From assembly GCA_023101885.1 (NCBI GenBank), contig JALPQD010000101.1, positions 4,590,600 through 4,654,599 on the forward strand: a stretch of 64,000 bases of DNA, given 5' to 3'. The notes under the pieces are model-generated. The model made no database searches. It saw only the letters and a list, made by a program, of their open reading frames with translations, and was not told where the DNA came from. The stretch comes from Typhlomys cinereus (taxonomy: Eukaryota; Chordata; Mammalia; Rodentia; Platacanthomyidae). Positions 35,281 to 45,884 of the stretch are shown one piece after another. The position numbers were made by a program, and so were the translations under genes. The stretch's first letter is position 1, and each line of letters starts with the position of its first letter.

Positions 35281-36010
35281 TGTTAGTCAAGTAAGAGTGC
35301 CAGCTTGACACTTGAAGGCTGAGCTCTGGGCACATCTGTAAGGAATCAGTAGTTAAGACAAACCCCCAAGGAAGCCTGCAGGAAAGTATCTAACCAATAG
35401 GGAGACTCAGCTCATGGTATGTGGGATTATTCCCTGGGCAGGTGGATAGATGGGAGAAGGGGTGTAGAGGGAGACAGTTCAGCAGTTTGGCATTCTTCAG
35501 TATTCTTTTGAATAGGTTTACTTATTTATTTCGGCATGTGTGTATCAGATGGTACTGTATGTACCTGTGGAGGCTCACGGGTGACTTCAGGAGCCACCCT
35601 GGATTGCTTCTACCTCCTATTTGCTTTTTTGTTCTTGAGTTTCTCAGGTTCTGACTTCCAGGAACTGGGCTGGAAGTATAGTCAGTCCCCTGTCATTTCT
35701 GTCCGGTGTTTTTACATGGGATTGAGGATCCGAACGCACGACCTTCTGCTTGTGAGGCAGAGGCTAACCCCTGAGCCATCTCTCTGGCCCATTCTTTGGC
35801 ATTCTTAGACAGACCTGCAGGCTGGCAAGTAAGGTTTGCCCCTTTCTCAGCAATCCCTGTGGCCATGGTGTGGCCGGTCCTCTCAGCTCCTGGGGCTAAC
35901 AACTGTAACTGAGAATCATAAGCAAGAATAATCTGCTCTCTCTTGCTACACTAAGGTGTTTGGTCATGAATTTATCAGCAACACATAGCGGAATGGAACA
36001 TCAACCATCA
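35281..36010 (+). mobile_element. Solo ERVL-like LTR (family A) interrupted by an inverted SINE
   Basis: The left part has 'gccagcttgacacttgaagg', 'gagctctgggcacatctgta' and 'gggagactcagctcatggta'. The right part (from 35791) has 'cagacctgcaggctggcaag', 'ctttctcagcaatccctgtg', 'gagaatcataagcaagaata' and 'gaatttatcagcaacaca'. The order matches family A; the SINE at 35509-35790 splits it. Confidence 0.72.
35509..35790 (-). repeat. Composite tRNA/B1-like SINE inserted in an LTR
   Basis: An inverted body ('gtacctgtggaggctcacgg', 'gccaccctggattgcttcta') and head ('cccctgagccatctctctgg') are flanked by the repeat attcttt at 35502-35508 and 35791-35797, consistent with a short target-site duplication. 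Confidence 0.78.
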
Positions 36011-36414
36011 CACGTGACAAGGAAGGACTAAAGAAAGTTACTGAAGCAAGCCGGGCAAAGGATGATGGTGCTCAGGCAGACAGTATAAAGACTCTGTATT
36101 GTGGGCACATTTTGAAGGCGCAGGTGACAGAGGCTTGTGAAAATCAGACACATGAGAAAAAGAGGCAAGTGAAAAGTTGGTGCTGAGCAAGTGGAACTGT
36201 GAGGTGGCTTTCACCCGGGCTGTGGAAGGCTCTGGGCAGGGAATTATGGTGGGCAAGACAGGTGGGCAGGGAGGTCACAGCATGCCATGGAGATTCTAAC
36301 GGAGCTGCCCAGGTTGTTGGATGCCCAAGTCTGGAGTCATCTAGAAAAGCCTACATGGGTGATACTGCCCACGGACAGGGTCTTGGTCTATCTGCTTGTT
36401 TGTAACTGGTACTA
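36011..36414. other. Intergenic DNA, no gene seen
   Basis: Unique-looking sequence with no recognised repeat or exon. Confidence 0.5.
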
Positions 36415-36680
36415 CAGACGGGACAACTGAGAAGTAGGTGATTATTTAATCTGCGGTTCTAGATGGTAGAAAGGCCAAGCACGCAGAGCCAATGTATGGC
36501 ATGTGATGCAGGTGGAGATCACGGCCATGTATTAGTTGCTCCTGTCTTCCTTCTTTACAGCCAGTCTCATGCCTGCAAGCAATTCTCTCCGCCCCTAAAG
36601 TCCCCACCCCTAAAACCCAAGGACATGAATTTGGGGATTGCTTCTAACACATGACTCTTCAAGAGATGCATTCAAACCCC
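36415..36680 (+). repeat. Diverged interspersed repeat, family C-like 3' half
   Basis: 'cacccctaaaacccaaggac', 'aatttggggattgcttctaa' and 'aagagatgcattcaaacccc' follow the layout of the 3' part of the same broad repeat class. Confidence 0.45.
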
Positions 36681-37039
36681 TGCAGCCTTGAGACTCAGGG
36701 GGTGAGTAGAGACAGGAACCAGGGAAGAAATCAAAGGTCAAGTCTGGAGCCACCAACATTCCAAGACAGCAGGAGAGAAGGACCGGTGACAGGCTGGCCG
36801 GGGTGGCTGGTGAAGTCTGCAGCAGACCAGGAACGCTCAGGTCCTGGAGGACGTGGCATGGCTGGGGACAAAGGGAGGGACATGCTGAGGGGGACAGGGC
36901 CAGCAGGCCAAGGCGGAGGCTTGGCCGCTGTGTGGAGGCCAAGGTCAATTGACAAGAGCAGCTGCCGCCCAGTGGAGCGGTGGAAGCCTGGTTGGTGTGC
37001 TTACGGGAGCCTGGAGGAATGCTGCCAGGAGCCAAATGT

Positions 37040-37240
37040 TTGTGTCTCCCCAGAAGTCACCCTTTAAAGCCCCAGCTGTGAGTATATTTGGAGGAGGAAG
37101 AAATTAAGGTTAAAATAATGAAGTCACAAGGTGAGGTCCTGATTAGATAGAGTGTTCTTATGAGAAGAGATACCATAATGTTCTCTCTCTCTTTCTCTCT
37201 TTCTCTCTCTCTCTCTGTTTGTGGAGAAGATTCAATAGAC
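37040..37240 (+). repeat. Old interspersed repeat fragment
   Basis: 'ccccagaagtcaccctttaa', 'gtgagtatatttggaggagg', 'gtcctgattagatagagtgt' and 'ttcttatgagaagagatacc' resemble a widespread mammalian repeat with a 'tcttataagaagagac' motif. A CT run follows at 37183-37217. Confidence 0.45.
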
Positions 37241-37885
37241 AGTTTGTGCTGGAGAAGAGAGAGGAGGAAGAGTTTGGCAGTACTTTCTAGAGTAGCGGAG
37301 AGGGAAGGGTTATACTGGATGTGAGGAGAGCTCACTAAAGCCACAGAGGGAGGAGGGCGTGGGGAGGAGCTGCAGAGTGTGAGGGAGGAAGTTACCTTCC
37401 ACTGCAACTTAAAGTGGAGGGAGGGGCCCAGACGCCTGGGGTGGAGTCCCAGAACTCGAGATGGGGCTGAAGTTCTGGCTGTGAGGTGTGGGGAGGACCA
37501 TGTGCATGGTGGGCAATTCTCTGCGCCGTCAGGTGGTCAAGTGCCGATGTGGGCACCTAGCTCCAGCTTCCCCCAGGGCTGAGGTCGGTTCCTGACTGAG
37601 CCCATGGTGAAGTGCAAGGGTACAGTTTCCTCAATCCCTCCCCACCCCCCATGATGTGGGGATGGGGTGTGCTAGCGGAGAGTGGGGTCAGGGAAGCACT
37701 GGACCCTGAGGAGCACAAAGCAGCCCTCGTCCCTCAGGACTCACAGAGCAGAGTCTGTGTCCATTTCAATGCTGCTACAATTTGCCTGCATGAGGCTAAT
37801 GACTTCAAGACCAAAGTCTTAGTGCTTAGGGGAAAACAAGGAAGTTTTCTTCTTTCTTAGGATTTTCAGTCACAGTTCTTCGTCC

Positions 37886-38115
37886 AGCTTGGCAGGAGAG
37901 TTCATACCAACACCAATAGCCGAGGGAACTGAATACACCACATCCACAGGCATTGCTGAGAGAGACAAGGCTCACTCACCACGCAGCAAGAGTACCGAAG
38001 TATGCTGAAGAATGCCAAAGAATGCCAACGTACTGAACCAGCCTCCTCCATCATATTGGCCTGCCCAGGGGATGTCCCACCCACTACGAGCTGGGTCTTC
38101 CATCAATCAGTCTCC
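37886..38115 (-). mobile_element. Partial ERVL-like LTR (family A), inverted
   Basis: Read on the minus strand it gives 'gctgggtcttcc' reversed blocks in family A order. On the plus strand 'ccagcttggcaggagagttc', 'ggcattgctgagagagacaa' and 'tcccacccactacgagctgg' are reverse complements of the conserved LTR blocks. Only the middle of the LTR is present. Confidence 0.65.
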
Positions 38116-38779
38116 TGCAGCTTCAATGGCTGAGTCAATACCTGTATCTAACCAGCACAGACGCCAGCTTCTTCAGCTTCTGGACTTCATGCACGACTGG
38201 AATCTCCATGGTCAACTTCTCATGGGAGTTCCTGTGGCGTGTGGGACCTATCACAGAGGTCCCCCTGGGAGAGCCACTCCCACTCTGCGAGGAGCTGTTG
38301 ACTGGGGCCATCCAGATCTTGGCAGCCACACAGGTGGCTCTGATTTAACCTAACATGGGCCCATCCACCGTGCAGAATGGGAGAAGGCAGAGGGCATGTG
38401 GAGTGAGGGCAGACGTGCCTCTCGTGAGGGGGTGGGAAGGGCTAGTCTGGGCCGTCCAGAAGCAGAACGGTTAACCCAGGCCTCCAGCAGCGCCTGATAC
38501 TCAATGCACACTGCCTTCTTGGTGTTGAGGCCTGGTGGCCATTCCTGATGGGCATGTGGAACTGGCTTCTTCTTAGAGCATATTCAGAGACTAAATGATA
38601 CCACCCGTCCAGTGACAACTCTGGAGGAAGTGGCGGGTCTTCCCAGGCTGCCACTCACCTTGGTCCCTCCCAGGGACCAAGCTTGGCCACCACATTAGCC
38701 TACAGCTCCGGAGACCTGGGGGATCTCAGACTTAGAACCAGCCAATTCTTTCTGTCTCCAGCTGTTCTGAGCTGGGTTT

Positions 38780-39130
38780 GTTCTAGCTGTCTGGTGGAAC
38801 ACACAAATACATATGTTCGGGTCTTTGATCTCCGAGTACAATGACACAGATTTATCAAATGCTCGCCTCTTTCGGCCTCTTTGACAAAGGCTGATTTATA
38901 GGGCCCCGGCCTCCCTGCCTTTCTTGAAATATGAAGTGTTTGTGAATGGCCAAGGTAATATTTAATATCCTGCCAACCAGTCTTCGCACTTGCTAACAAA
39001 TGAACGACATTCCTGCCAAATGGCCCACATCTGCCTGGCCCCTTCTGTTTGACGCAGCACATTAGCATCACAATGGCTTGCAGAGGATGCCAAGTGTCCC
39101 TTTCCAGCTGAGGGAGCAGAGACAATCCTG
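38780..39130. promoter_or_regulatory. Non-repetitive intergenic block, candidate conserved enhancer
   Basis: In a repeat-filled interval this stretch has no transposon text. It carries complex motifs such as tttgacaaagg, ctgatttatagggcc, ggtaatatttaatatcctgc, acgacattcctgcc and cattagcatcacaatgg. The minus strand stays open for about 220 codons from a GTG, which is what low-substitution noncoding DNA can look like; no protein family is evident. It lies about 31 kb upstream of HS3ST3B1 and 7 kb past the COX10 end. Confidence 0.35.
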
Positions 39131-40624
39131 AGGAAGAGGAGCACTTCCTGGCTGGTGTGTAGCAGCTGTTTCCTTCTTCCTGGGCTGTCTGGGCATGAGC
39201 CGGTCCCCAGCAGCTTGTGGCCAGTAGCACTTCGTTGCCCGCTTTGCTCAATCTTGGAAATTCAAGGAACAGGAAGGCTGAGAAGAGGACCTTGCCGGCC
39301 ATGTGCAGCTCGCCAACCCAGCATGTCCCCCCAGGAAGTCTAAGGGCCTTGCGAGCAAACAGCACTGTCTTGAGCTGCTGAAATTTTCAAGCTTCTGACC
39401 CCTCCCACTCAGCCTTCGTCCTAATTCTGCTGCAACTTTCCTAAACCAGGACCCTGGCGTGGGAGCTCCCAGCAGGAAGGCCAGGCCTGATCTTGCACCA
39501 GGGCTGGCAGTGAGCTGGGGGTGGGAGAGGAGAAACACAAGTATTATAACATTTCTCTTTGCCTTCTTGGCTGTGGGTGGGAGATTCTGGGGGTGTAGGG
39601 AGCATCGGGGCCCCGTCTTAGCTGGTGTACTTTCCAAGACCACAGGGCTCCCCCATGGAATTCCTGACCCAAATGTCTGACACCCAGAGATTCTTCTTCT
39701 TTCTTGGTCTCGGGAAAGATGGTGGCACAGGGCCTCTGACTGAGATGAGCCAGGCTCGGTCAACATGAGCACCAACGCCAGGCCAATGTATTCCACCTCT
39801 TCATTCCAAGGTTCCCTTTTTCTTAGGTGGTTTGAATTAAGAGCTTTCTCCCAGCCTGCCCAACACCCCCTCCCAGAAGTAACCATAATTACTTATGGTT
39901 CCTTATGATCCACCATGCAGAATGGGAGAAGGCAGAGGGCAGTTCCTTATGATTTCTTCTTGAGGCCCTATAGACAGAAAATTGGGGTACTTGGTTGCAT
40001 CCCCAGCACCTAGAGCAATACTTAAGTCCAAGACAGGTGAGTAGGAATAATTTTGTCAGGGGTCTTGACATTTTAGAGAGAGTTTGCTAAAGGTGATACA
40101 GAGAGGTGGAGACCAATGTGACCCCTGGAGCAAAGCGATGCCGGAAACCAGAAGGTTCTTCACCTTTTTCGACCATGAGAATTCAGTTCCTTTTCTTGAT
40201 GAAGCTTTCAATTTGTTTCCTGTCACATGCAATGACGAGTTCATATTGATGGGCTCATGGGTATATTTCTACACATGCAGTGCACACAGCCCGTGGTGAT
40301 CACACCCCCCAGAACCCCTCTCAGTTTCTAGTAATTGCTCTAGTAATTGCTCTTCTACTTTCGGGCCGCCCGGCCTGGATGCTCAGGTTTCTGAGGACTG
40401 CTATGGCGGCCGCACTAATTCACATCGCCAGAACAGTGAGTCAGGGCTTTCTCCCTCCTGCACTTGTAAGATTTTGGGTACCCTCCATTCTTGCGGGAGC
40501 AAAGTGTACCCCACCGCCACTTGGTTTGGTTTGCCACTGGTACTTCCTCAATGGCCACAGACATGGAGTCGCGACTTGTTTTATTATGTATTTACTGGCT
40601 GTTATTTATATCTTTTTTTTTTTT
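39131..40624. other. Intergenic DNA, no gene seen
   Basis: Unique-looking sequence. A poly-T run lies at 40612-40628 and no repeat is obvious before that. Confidence 0.5.
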
Positions 40625-40888
40625 TTTTCATGTGCCTGGTGTGGTGTGTGGGTACAGGAAGGCACATGAGTGTGTGTGCCTGTGAAAGCCTAAGGGTGAC
40701 ATCCAGAATCATTCTAGATTGCTCTACTGCCTTATTACTTTGCTCTGAGGTTCCCCAGGCTCCACCTTCCAGGGCTGGAGCTGCAAGCCACACCTGGCAT
40801 GTCTTGGTGGGATCTAGGGCTCTCACCCTTTTCACTCCCTTTTCACTCAGGCAAAGGTTTTAACAGCTGAGCCAACTCCCCAGCTCCT
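40625..40888 (-). repeat. Composite tRNA/B1-like SINE
   Basis: Inverted: 'gtgtgtgcctgtgaaagcct', 'cagaatcattctagattgct', 'gccttattactttgctctga', 'ctccaccttccagggctgga' and then the head 'acagctgagccaactcccca'. Confidence 0.82.
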
Positions 40889-42629
40889 GTTTGCGTGTCT
40901 CTGAGGTGTCTGTTCGAATCATGGGTTGGGTAGCTTTAAGGTGGCCACTACGTTCAGACGCAGTTGGCTGGTGGGATCTTCAGGCTGGAGGGACCCAAGT
41001 TGGGATGGGGTGAAAAGCAGAGGATGCGATGAGCTCCTTTCCCAGGAAGCGTCATGCTGAGGTAACCCAGGGCCATGCTGTCAACCACAAGTGGACAGAG
41101 AGTAGTCTGGTCTCCAGCAAGCTGCCAGCATACTCTGCCATGGAAGAGCAGCTGGCCCCACAGAAGATTTTCCTGAAGTGTTTGGCAGACGCTCTGGTTG
41201 CCAGAGGTCTGTGCCTGTTGGGAACAAAAGACAGGAGTGTGTGCCCAAGGGGGTGGGGACAGACTGACTGAGACTGCATGCGTCTTCCCTAGACAGGAGC
41301 CAAGCAACGGAAGGCACCTGGGATCGCTGGCAAAGTGGCCATTAAGATGACAGAGGGGCTGCCCATATGGTAAACGCGCCACCTGCTCTCTGGCCTGGGA
41401 ACCTAGAAAAATACCAAATTCTTCTGATCAAAGATCCCAGTCACACCTGAGGGGTCTCTCCCCTCCCTCTCCCCTTCCCTTGCCCCTGGTCTGCCCAGAT
41501 TCACTGTCTTTCCTGTGGTGGCTTGAGTTTTCTTCCCACGGCACAAAATTTGATCATGTTGTTTTCCTGCTTGATCCTCTCGTGATTCCCTTATTGTCTT
41601 CCGGGTCTCTTTGCTTCTCTCTGGAATCTTCTCCTCCATCCCTGCCTGGCTCTCAAACTCTGACTATGAGGAGCTGCTCATGCTTCCTGGCCCCTGGGGC
41701 TCCTCCCCCTGATCTCTGCTCACCCTTCCCCCCAGTGTCCAGCCCGATGGCCAGCAGCTACGTGGGCCGTGGTCTTTGCTGTGAACACGGAAACGCAACG
41801 GGAGCGTGGGATGGGGGGGTGCATCGGTACTGATTATCCCACAAGGAAAAGAAAGCCACGAACTGCCTTGAATGCTGAGTTTGGCTCGTGTCCCCTTGAG
41901 AGAGGGTGTGTGTGTGCACGTGTGTATGTGGGGGTAGGGGAACCGTGCCTAGAGGCTCGATCAAAGGGTCACATTAAGATGGAACCAGGATCATGATGAA
42001 GCAGATACCGGTGATGTTTGAACAGAGGCAACTCCAAGTCGGGAAGTCCTGCAGGTGGAGACCGTGATTCAAGGGCCCGGAGGGAACAGGGCCTTGGCTA
42101 CTCCTCGCTCCATGGCTGTGCGCCCCAGGAGAGCACAGTCTAGGGTCCCTGTCTCCAGGATGTCTCCTGTGCCTTGGGTGATAATCACTGGCTCAGAAGA
42201 AGAATACAATGGCTGGCGCTCAGCCGCCCAGGTCCGAGCCTGGGGGTGCTGTTTGCACAGGGGCTCCGGGGTTTGTCGAAACTGGCAAGGGCAGGGCTTG
42301 TTGATATTTGCCTTGCTGCTCTTCTCTCAGCAGGTTTTAGACACCTCGTCTCCCTCTGGGCCTTAGGGGTGAGCTGAGCGTCTCAGCCACACACTGCCCT
42401 GACTTTCTGCAGCGCCCCCCGGAGGCCACCTGCTCAGACAAGGAACCTCCCCACCCACTGGCTTTCTTGACCAAACATCCACCGGCTTTCTTGACCTTCC
42501 CGGTAGCTAGGGCCTTGGCTCTCTTGCTTCTACTTCGCAGGCAGCTACTTGGATGGCCAACCAGAGGGGTTCCATTCCTCCAGGTGCACCTGGACGCAAG
42601 ACATCTGCTCTCACCCTGGAGGTGTGAAG
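40889..42629. other. Intergenic DNA, no gene seen
   Basis: Mostly unique sequence, G+C-rich near 42100-42600. No exon or recognised repeat. Confidence 0.5.
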
Positions 42630-42738
42630 ACCTGGCCGGGTGAGGCGGGCTGTCATCCCAGCACTCGGGAGGCAGAGACAGAACAAGATTAAGTTCCCAG
42701 GCAAGCTCATAGCCAACCTGGGCAACTAAGTGAGATCG
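42630..42738 (+). repeat. B1-type SINE
   Basis: 'ctggccgggtgaggcgggct', 'gtcatcccagcactcgggag', 'gcagagacagaacaaga' and 'gccaacctgggcaactaagt' follow the B1 consensus order. Confidence 0.85.
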
Positions 42739-42892
42739 GCAGAACTGGGGCAGGGGAGCATTTGTTGGTGTCCCATATGCCAAGCATTATTCTAGAGCAA
42801 TATCAAGAGAAAAGCCCCTGCCTTATATTATATGGGGGCAATAAAGAGGCAACGAGATTGATCTAGTGTTGGAAAGTGAAGAAACTGGGTGG

Positions 42893-43068
42893 GCTGGGGA
42901 GATGGCTTAGGGATTAAAGCCTTTGCCTTGCAAGCAAAAGGAGTTCAGATTCTCAGATTTTATGTACAAATTCTGGATGCATATGGTGGCAATCTAATTC
43001 TGGTCCTGGGCAGTGCAGACTGGGAAACCATAAAACAAAGCAATAAGAAGTAGAGCAATCCAGGATGA
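42893..43068 (+). repeat. Composite SINE, left part, cut by the ERVL-like provirus
   Basis: 'ggctggggagatggcttagg', 'gcctttgccttgcaagcaaa', 'ttctggtcctgggcagtgca' and 'gcaatccaggatga' run up to the LTR edge. The expected tail ('gtcac', CA run) reappears at 45168-45223, beyond the provirus. Confidence 0.8.
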
Positions 43069-45167
43069 TGTCATGGTTAGGCACAAGTGTCAAGTTGACA
43101 GTTGAGGGCTTGAGCTCTGGCCACATTTGTGGAGAATTAGTGGTTGAGTTAGGCCCAGAGCAAACCTGCAAGAGATTGTCTAGCTGATGGGGAAGGTCCA
43201 GCTCATGGTGGGTGGGATTAGGCCCTAAACAGGTGAATAAAATACTGAGAGCTGGTTGAGGAAGGTGGCATCTTTGGCCAGACATGCTGGTCTGGCAAGT
43301 AAGGATCGTCCATCTCTCAGCCACTATGTGGTGATGGTGTGGTCAGTTCCCTTGGCCCTGGTGTTGGGGCGTGCTCTCCTGTCAAGCCCGACTAAGAAAT
43401 GTAACCAGGAATCATAAAAGAGAATAAACCCTTATTCCCTTAAGCCGTTTGATGGCCATTTATCAGCAACCATGCAGGTGTACTGCAACAGAATTTGGTA
43501 CCCAGGAAGTAGGGTTGCTGATAAATCTGACTATGTGGATTTTGTGGCTTTTGAACGGTTTTGCTGGACAAAGTCGGAAATGGTTGAAGATTTTCACCTT
43601 GTGGATTACAGATACTGTTCTGCAGTTTAATGGGCCATTTGGACAATGAAAATGGCGAGAGAGTTGTGGATTGCTTGGGCCTAGTTTATGATGAGGGAAA
43701 TGAGGACTTCAGTAAAGCTGCATTTAAAAATGATGAACTGGTTTGCTTGATAGAGAGCTGTATTGGCAGCCTTGAAGATTTGCATGAGGAAAGAGCAGGC
43801 AGCCGAATAGCTGCCATTGTTGGAGAAATGAGCACCCATGAAGGAAAACCTAGTGACTTGCACTGGGATAATGGAAAACATGAAAACCACCACATGGAGA
43901 TTTTGTGGGTTGAAAACCCAGATTCCTTCAGGGGCCGAAAGCCCAAGTCGAAGCCGTTTCTTCCCCTTTGGAAGTTTTGGCTGCCTAGAAAGGGGCTTTC
44001 CAGACTCAGCAAGCTGAAAGTCGGTACAGCTGTGGCTCCAGTAGACCAAGCTACATTTCAGCCTCACTGTGGACTCTGCCGGCATCCCCCAGGTGTTACT
44101 GGTTTTGGTGTACAATTACAGGGTTCGTAGAGAGCAGCAAAAGCTTGGCACCAAGTGGCAGGCGTAGAGTTCCTGTAAGGAAAGGTGAAGCTTATAGCTG
44201 CAGAGGCAAACCCAGAGTACTGTTGGAGATGCCAGAACCATGGGATGTTTGCTGAGGACAGCTGAGAGTGGAGACTCAGCCTGGTTCAGAGGAACTCTGC
44301 TTTTACAACTTTGAGCTGCAAACACGGACTGGGAGTGCCTAGAATCTTTGAGCCACAGTGACTATGTGATGAGCAACAGAAGATGGACATTGAAAATACA
44401 GGATGCAGTAATTGATTTGCTGGACTTGATTTTAATACAATGTTTTCTTATTGTATTATGGTACTTCTGTTTGATATTTTATCTTGTTGCAAGTATTTAA
44501 CATTTTGATTTGATTTGAGACATTTTTTAAAACTTTCAGTTCCAACATTTTAATAAGTGAACTTTTAATGATTGACATTTTAAATTGGGTTATAGAAATT
44601 TTTAATTTTGGACTTTTAGAATAAAATTAAATGTATTTATATTTTTAAGGTAACTTTTAACACCTATGGGAATAAGGATTGAAGGTTACAGTTTAAAGTG
44701 CTGTTTTTGTGTCAAGTTGACAAGGGGTGGAGTGTCACGGTTAGGCTCAGGTGTCAACTTTATGGTTGAAGGTTTGAGCTCTGGACACATTTGTAGAGAA
44801 TTAATGGTTGAGTTAAGCCCAGAGCAAACCTGCAGGAGATTGTCTAGCTGATGGGGAAGGGCCCAGCCATAGTGGGTGGGACTAGGCCCCTCTGAGCAGG
44901 TGAATAAAATACTGAGAGCTGGTTGAGGAGGGCAGCATCTTCTGTTCACTTGGCCAGACATGCTGGTCTGGCAAGTAAGGATTGTCCAAGTCTCGGCCAT
45001 TATGTGGTGATGGTGTGGCCAGTTCCCTTGGCCCTGGTGGTGGTGTGTGCTCTCCTGTCAAGCTGGACTGAGAACTGTAATCAGTAATAGTGAGGAAGAA
45101 TAAACCCCTTGTTCCCTTAAGCTGTTTGATGGTCATTTATCAGCAACCATGCAGGCGGACTGCAACA
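43069..45167 (+). mobile_element. ERVL-like provirus with two LTRs, about 2.1 kb
   Basis: The 5' LTR is 43069-43490 (TGTCATGGTTAGG to CTGCAACA) and the 3' LTR is 44733-45167 (TGTCACGGTTAGG to CTGCAACA). Directly after the 5' LTR, tttggtacccaggaagtagg (from 43494) resembles a leucine-tRNA-type primer-binding site of ERVL/MaLR elements. Directly before the 3' LTR is a purine tract, aaggggtggag (44722-44732). Each LTR holds an AATAAA signal. The internal 1.24 kb is too short for gag-pol and shows no protease, reverse transcriptase or integrase motif, so the element is non-autonomous. The two LTRs differ at many sites and by small indels, so it is old. No clear 5-bp target-site duplication was found. 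Confidence 0.85.
43630..44130 (+). other. Open frame inside the ERVL-like provirus, function unknown
   Basis: A frame of 166 codons starts at an ATG (MGHLDNENGERVV...) in the internal region. It is acidic in its first half, Lys/Pro-rich in the middle (GRKPKSKPFLPLWKFWLP), and contains one CxxC pair (CGLC). I recognise no gag matrix, capsid or zinc-knuckle motif. It may be a remnant of gag-like or captured sequence, or an open frame by chance. No splice or promoter logic apart from the LTR supports it as a host gene. Confidence 0.3.
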
Positions 45168-45188
45168 GTCACTGCACACAATCAAGTG

Positions 45189-45225
<37 letters not shown>

Positions 45226-45490
45226 AAACTGTTAGCTGTGTGTGCACATGTGCATATCCCATAGTACATGTGTGGAGGTCAGAGGACAATTTTCAGGAGT
45301 TGGTTTTCATGGTCCACCTTGTTCAGGAAGAGACTCTTGTTTCTGGCACTGCACTTGTACTGCACGGCCCTGGCTAGGTAACCTGTGAACTTCTGGGCCA
45401 CACTCCTGCCTCTGCTTCCCACTCACTGTCGGAATGATGGGATTACAGACGGGCACCACGGCACCCAGCTTCCGTGGGGTGCAAGGTGGA
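45168..45490. repeat. Composite SINE tail with (CA)n, then an inverted B4/B3-like SINE
   Basis: 'gtcactgcacaca' and a CA run (45190-45223) complete the SINE cut at 43068. An inverted element follows: 'tgtggaggtcagaggacaat', 'tttcaggagttggttttcat', 'gggattacagacgggcacca'. It has a B3/B4-type body and a B1-like part. Confidence 0.65.
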
Positions 45491-45884
45491 ACTCTGTCAG
45501 GACTGCACGGCGAGCACTTTTCTCTTGGAGCCTTTTCCTGGGCCTGAATGTGCATTTTCTTGAGGGAGCTATTAAAATGTGTGGCAAACACAGTGAACGG
45601 CAACATATTGTACACCACAAAATTAAAACACTTCAGATGTTCTCGCCATAAAAAATGGCAAGCATTTGAGATGACAGCTATGTTAATTCGTGGATCTAGT
45701 TACTGCACATTGGATTCATGAATCATGACTCCTCTTTGGACTCTATAAATACAAACACATGTCATCCGTTAAACTACCATCAACAAAAAAAGAAAGAAGG
45801 GACTCCCCATGTGCTGTTCACCCCTCAGGCGCTTGAGGAGGAGTCCAGGCTAGACCATGCAAACCCAGCATGTGGTGACAGAGA

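Noticed and set aside
38700..39365. Minus-strand open frame of about 220 codons
   Set aside because: GTG start, no recognisable family, no splice or promoter signals. Better explained as unique, possibly conserved noncoding DNA.
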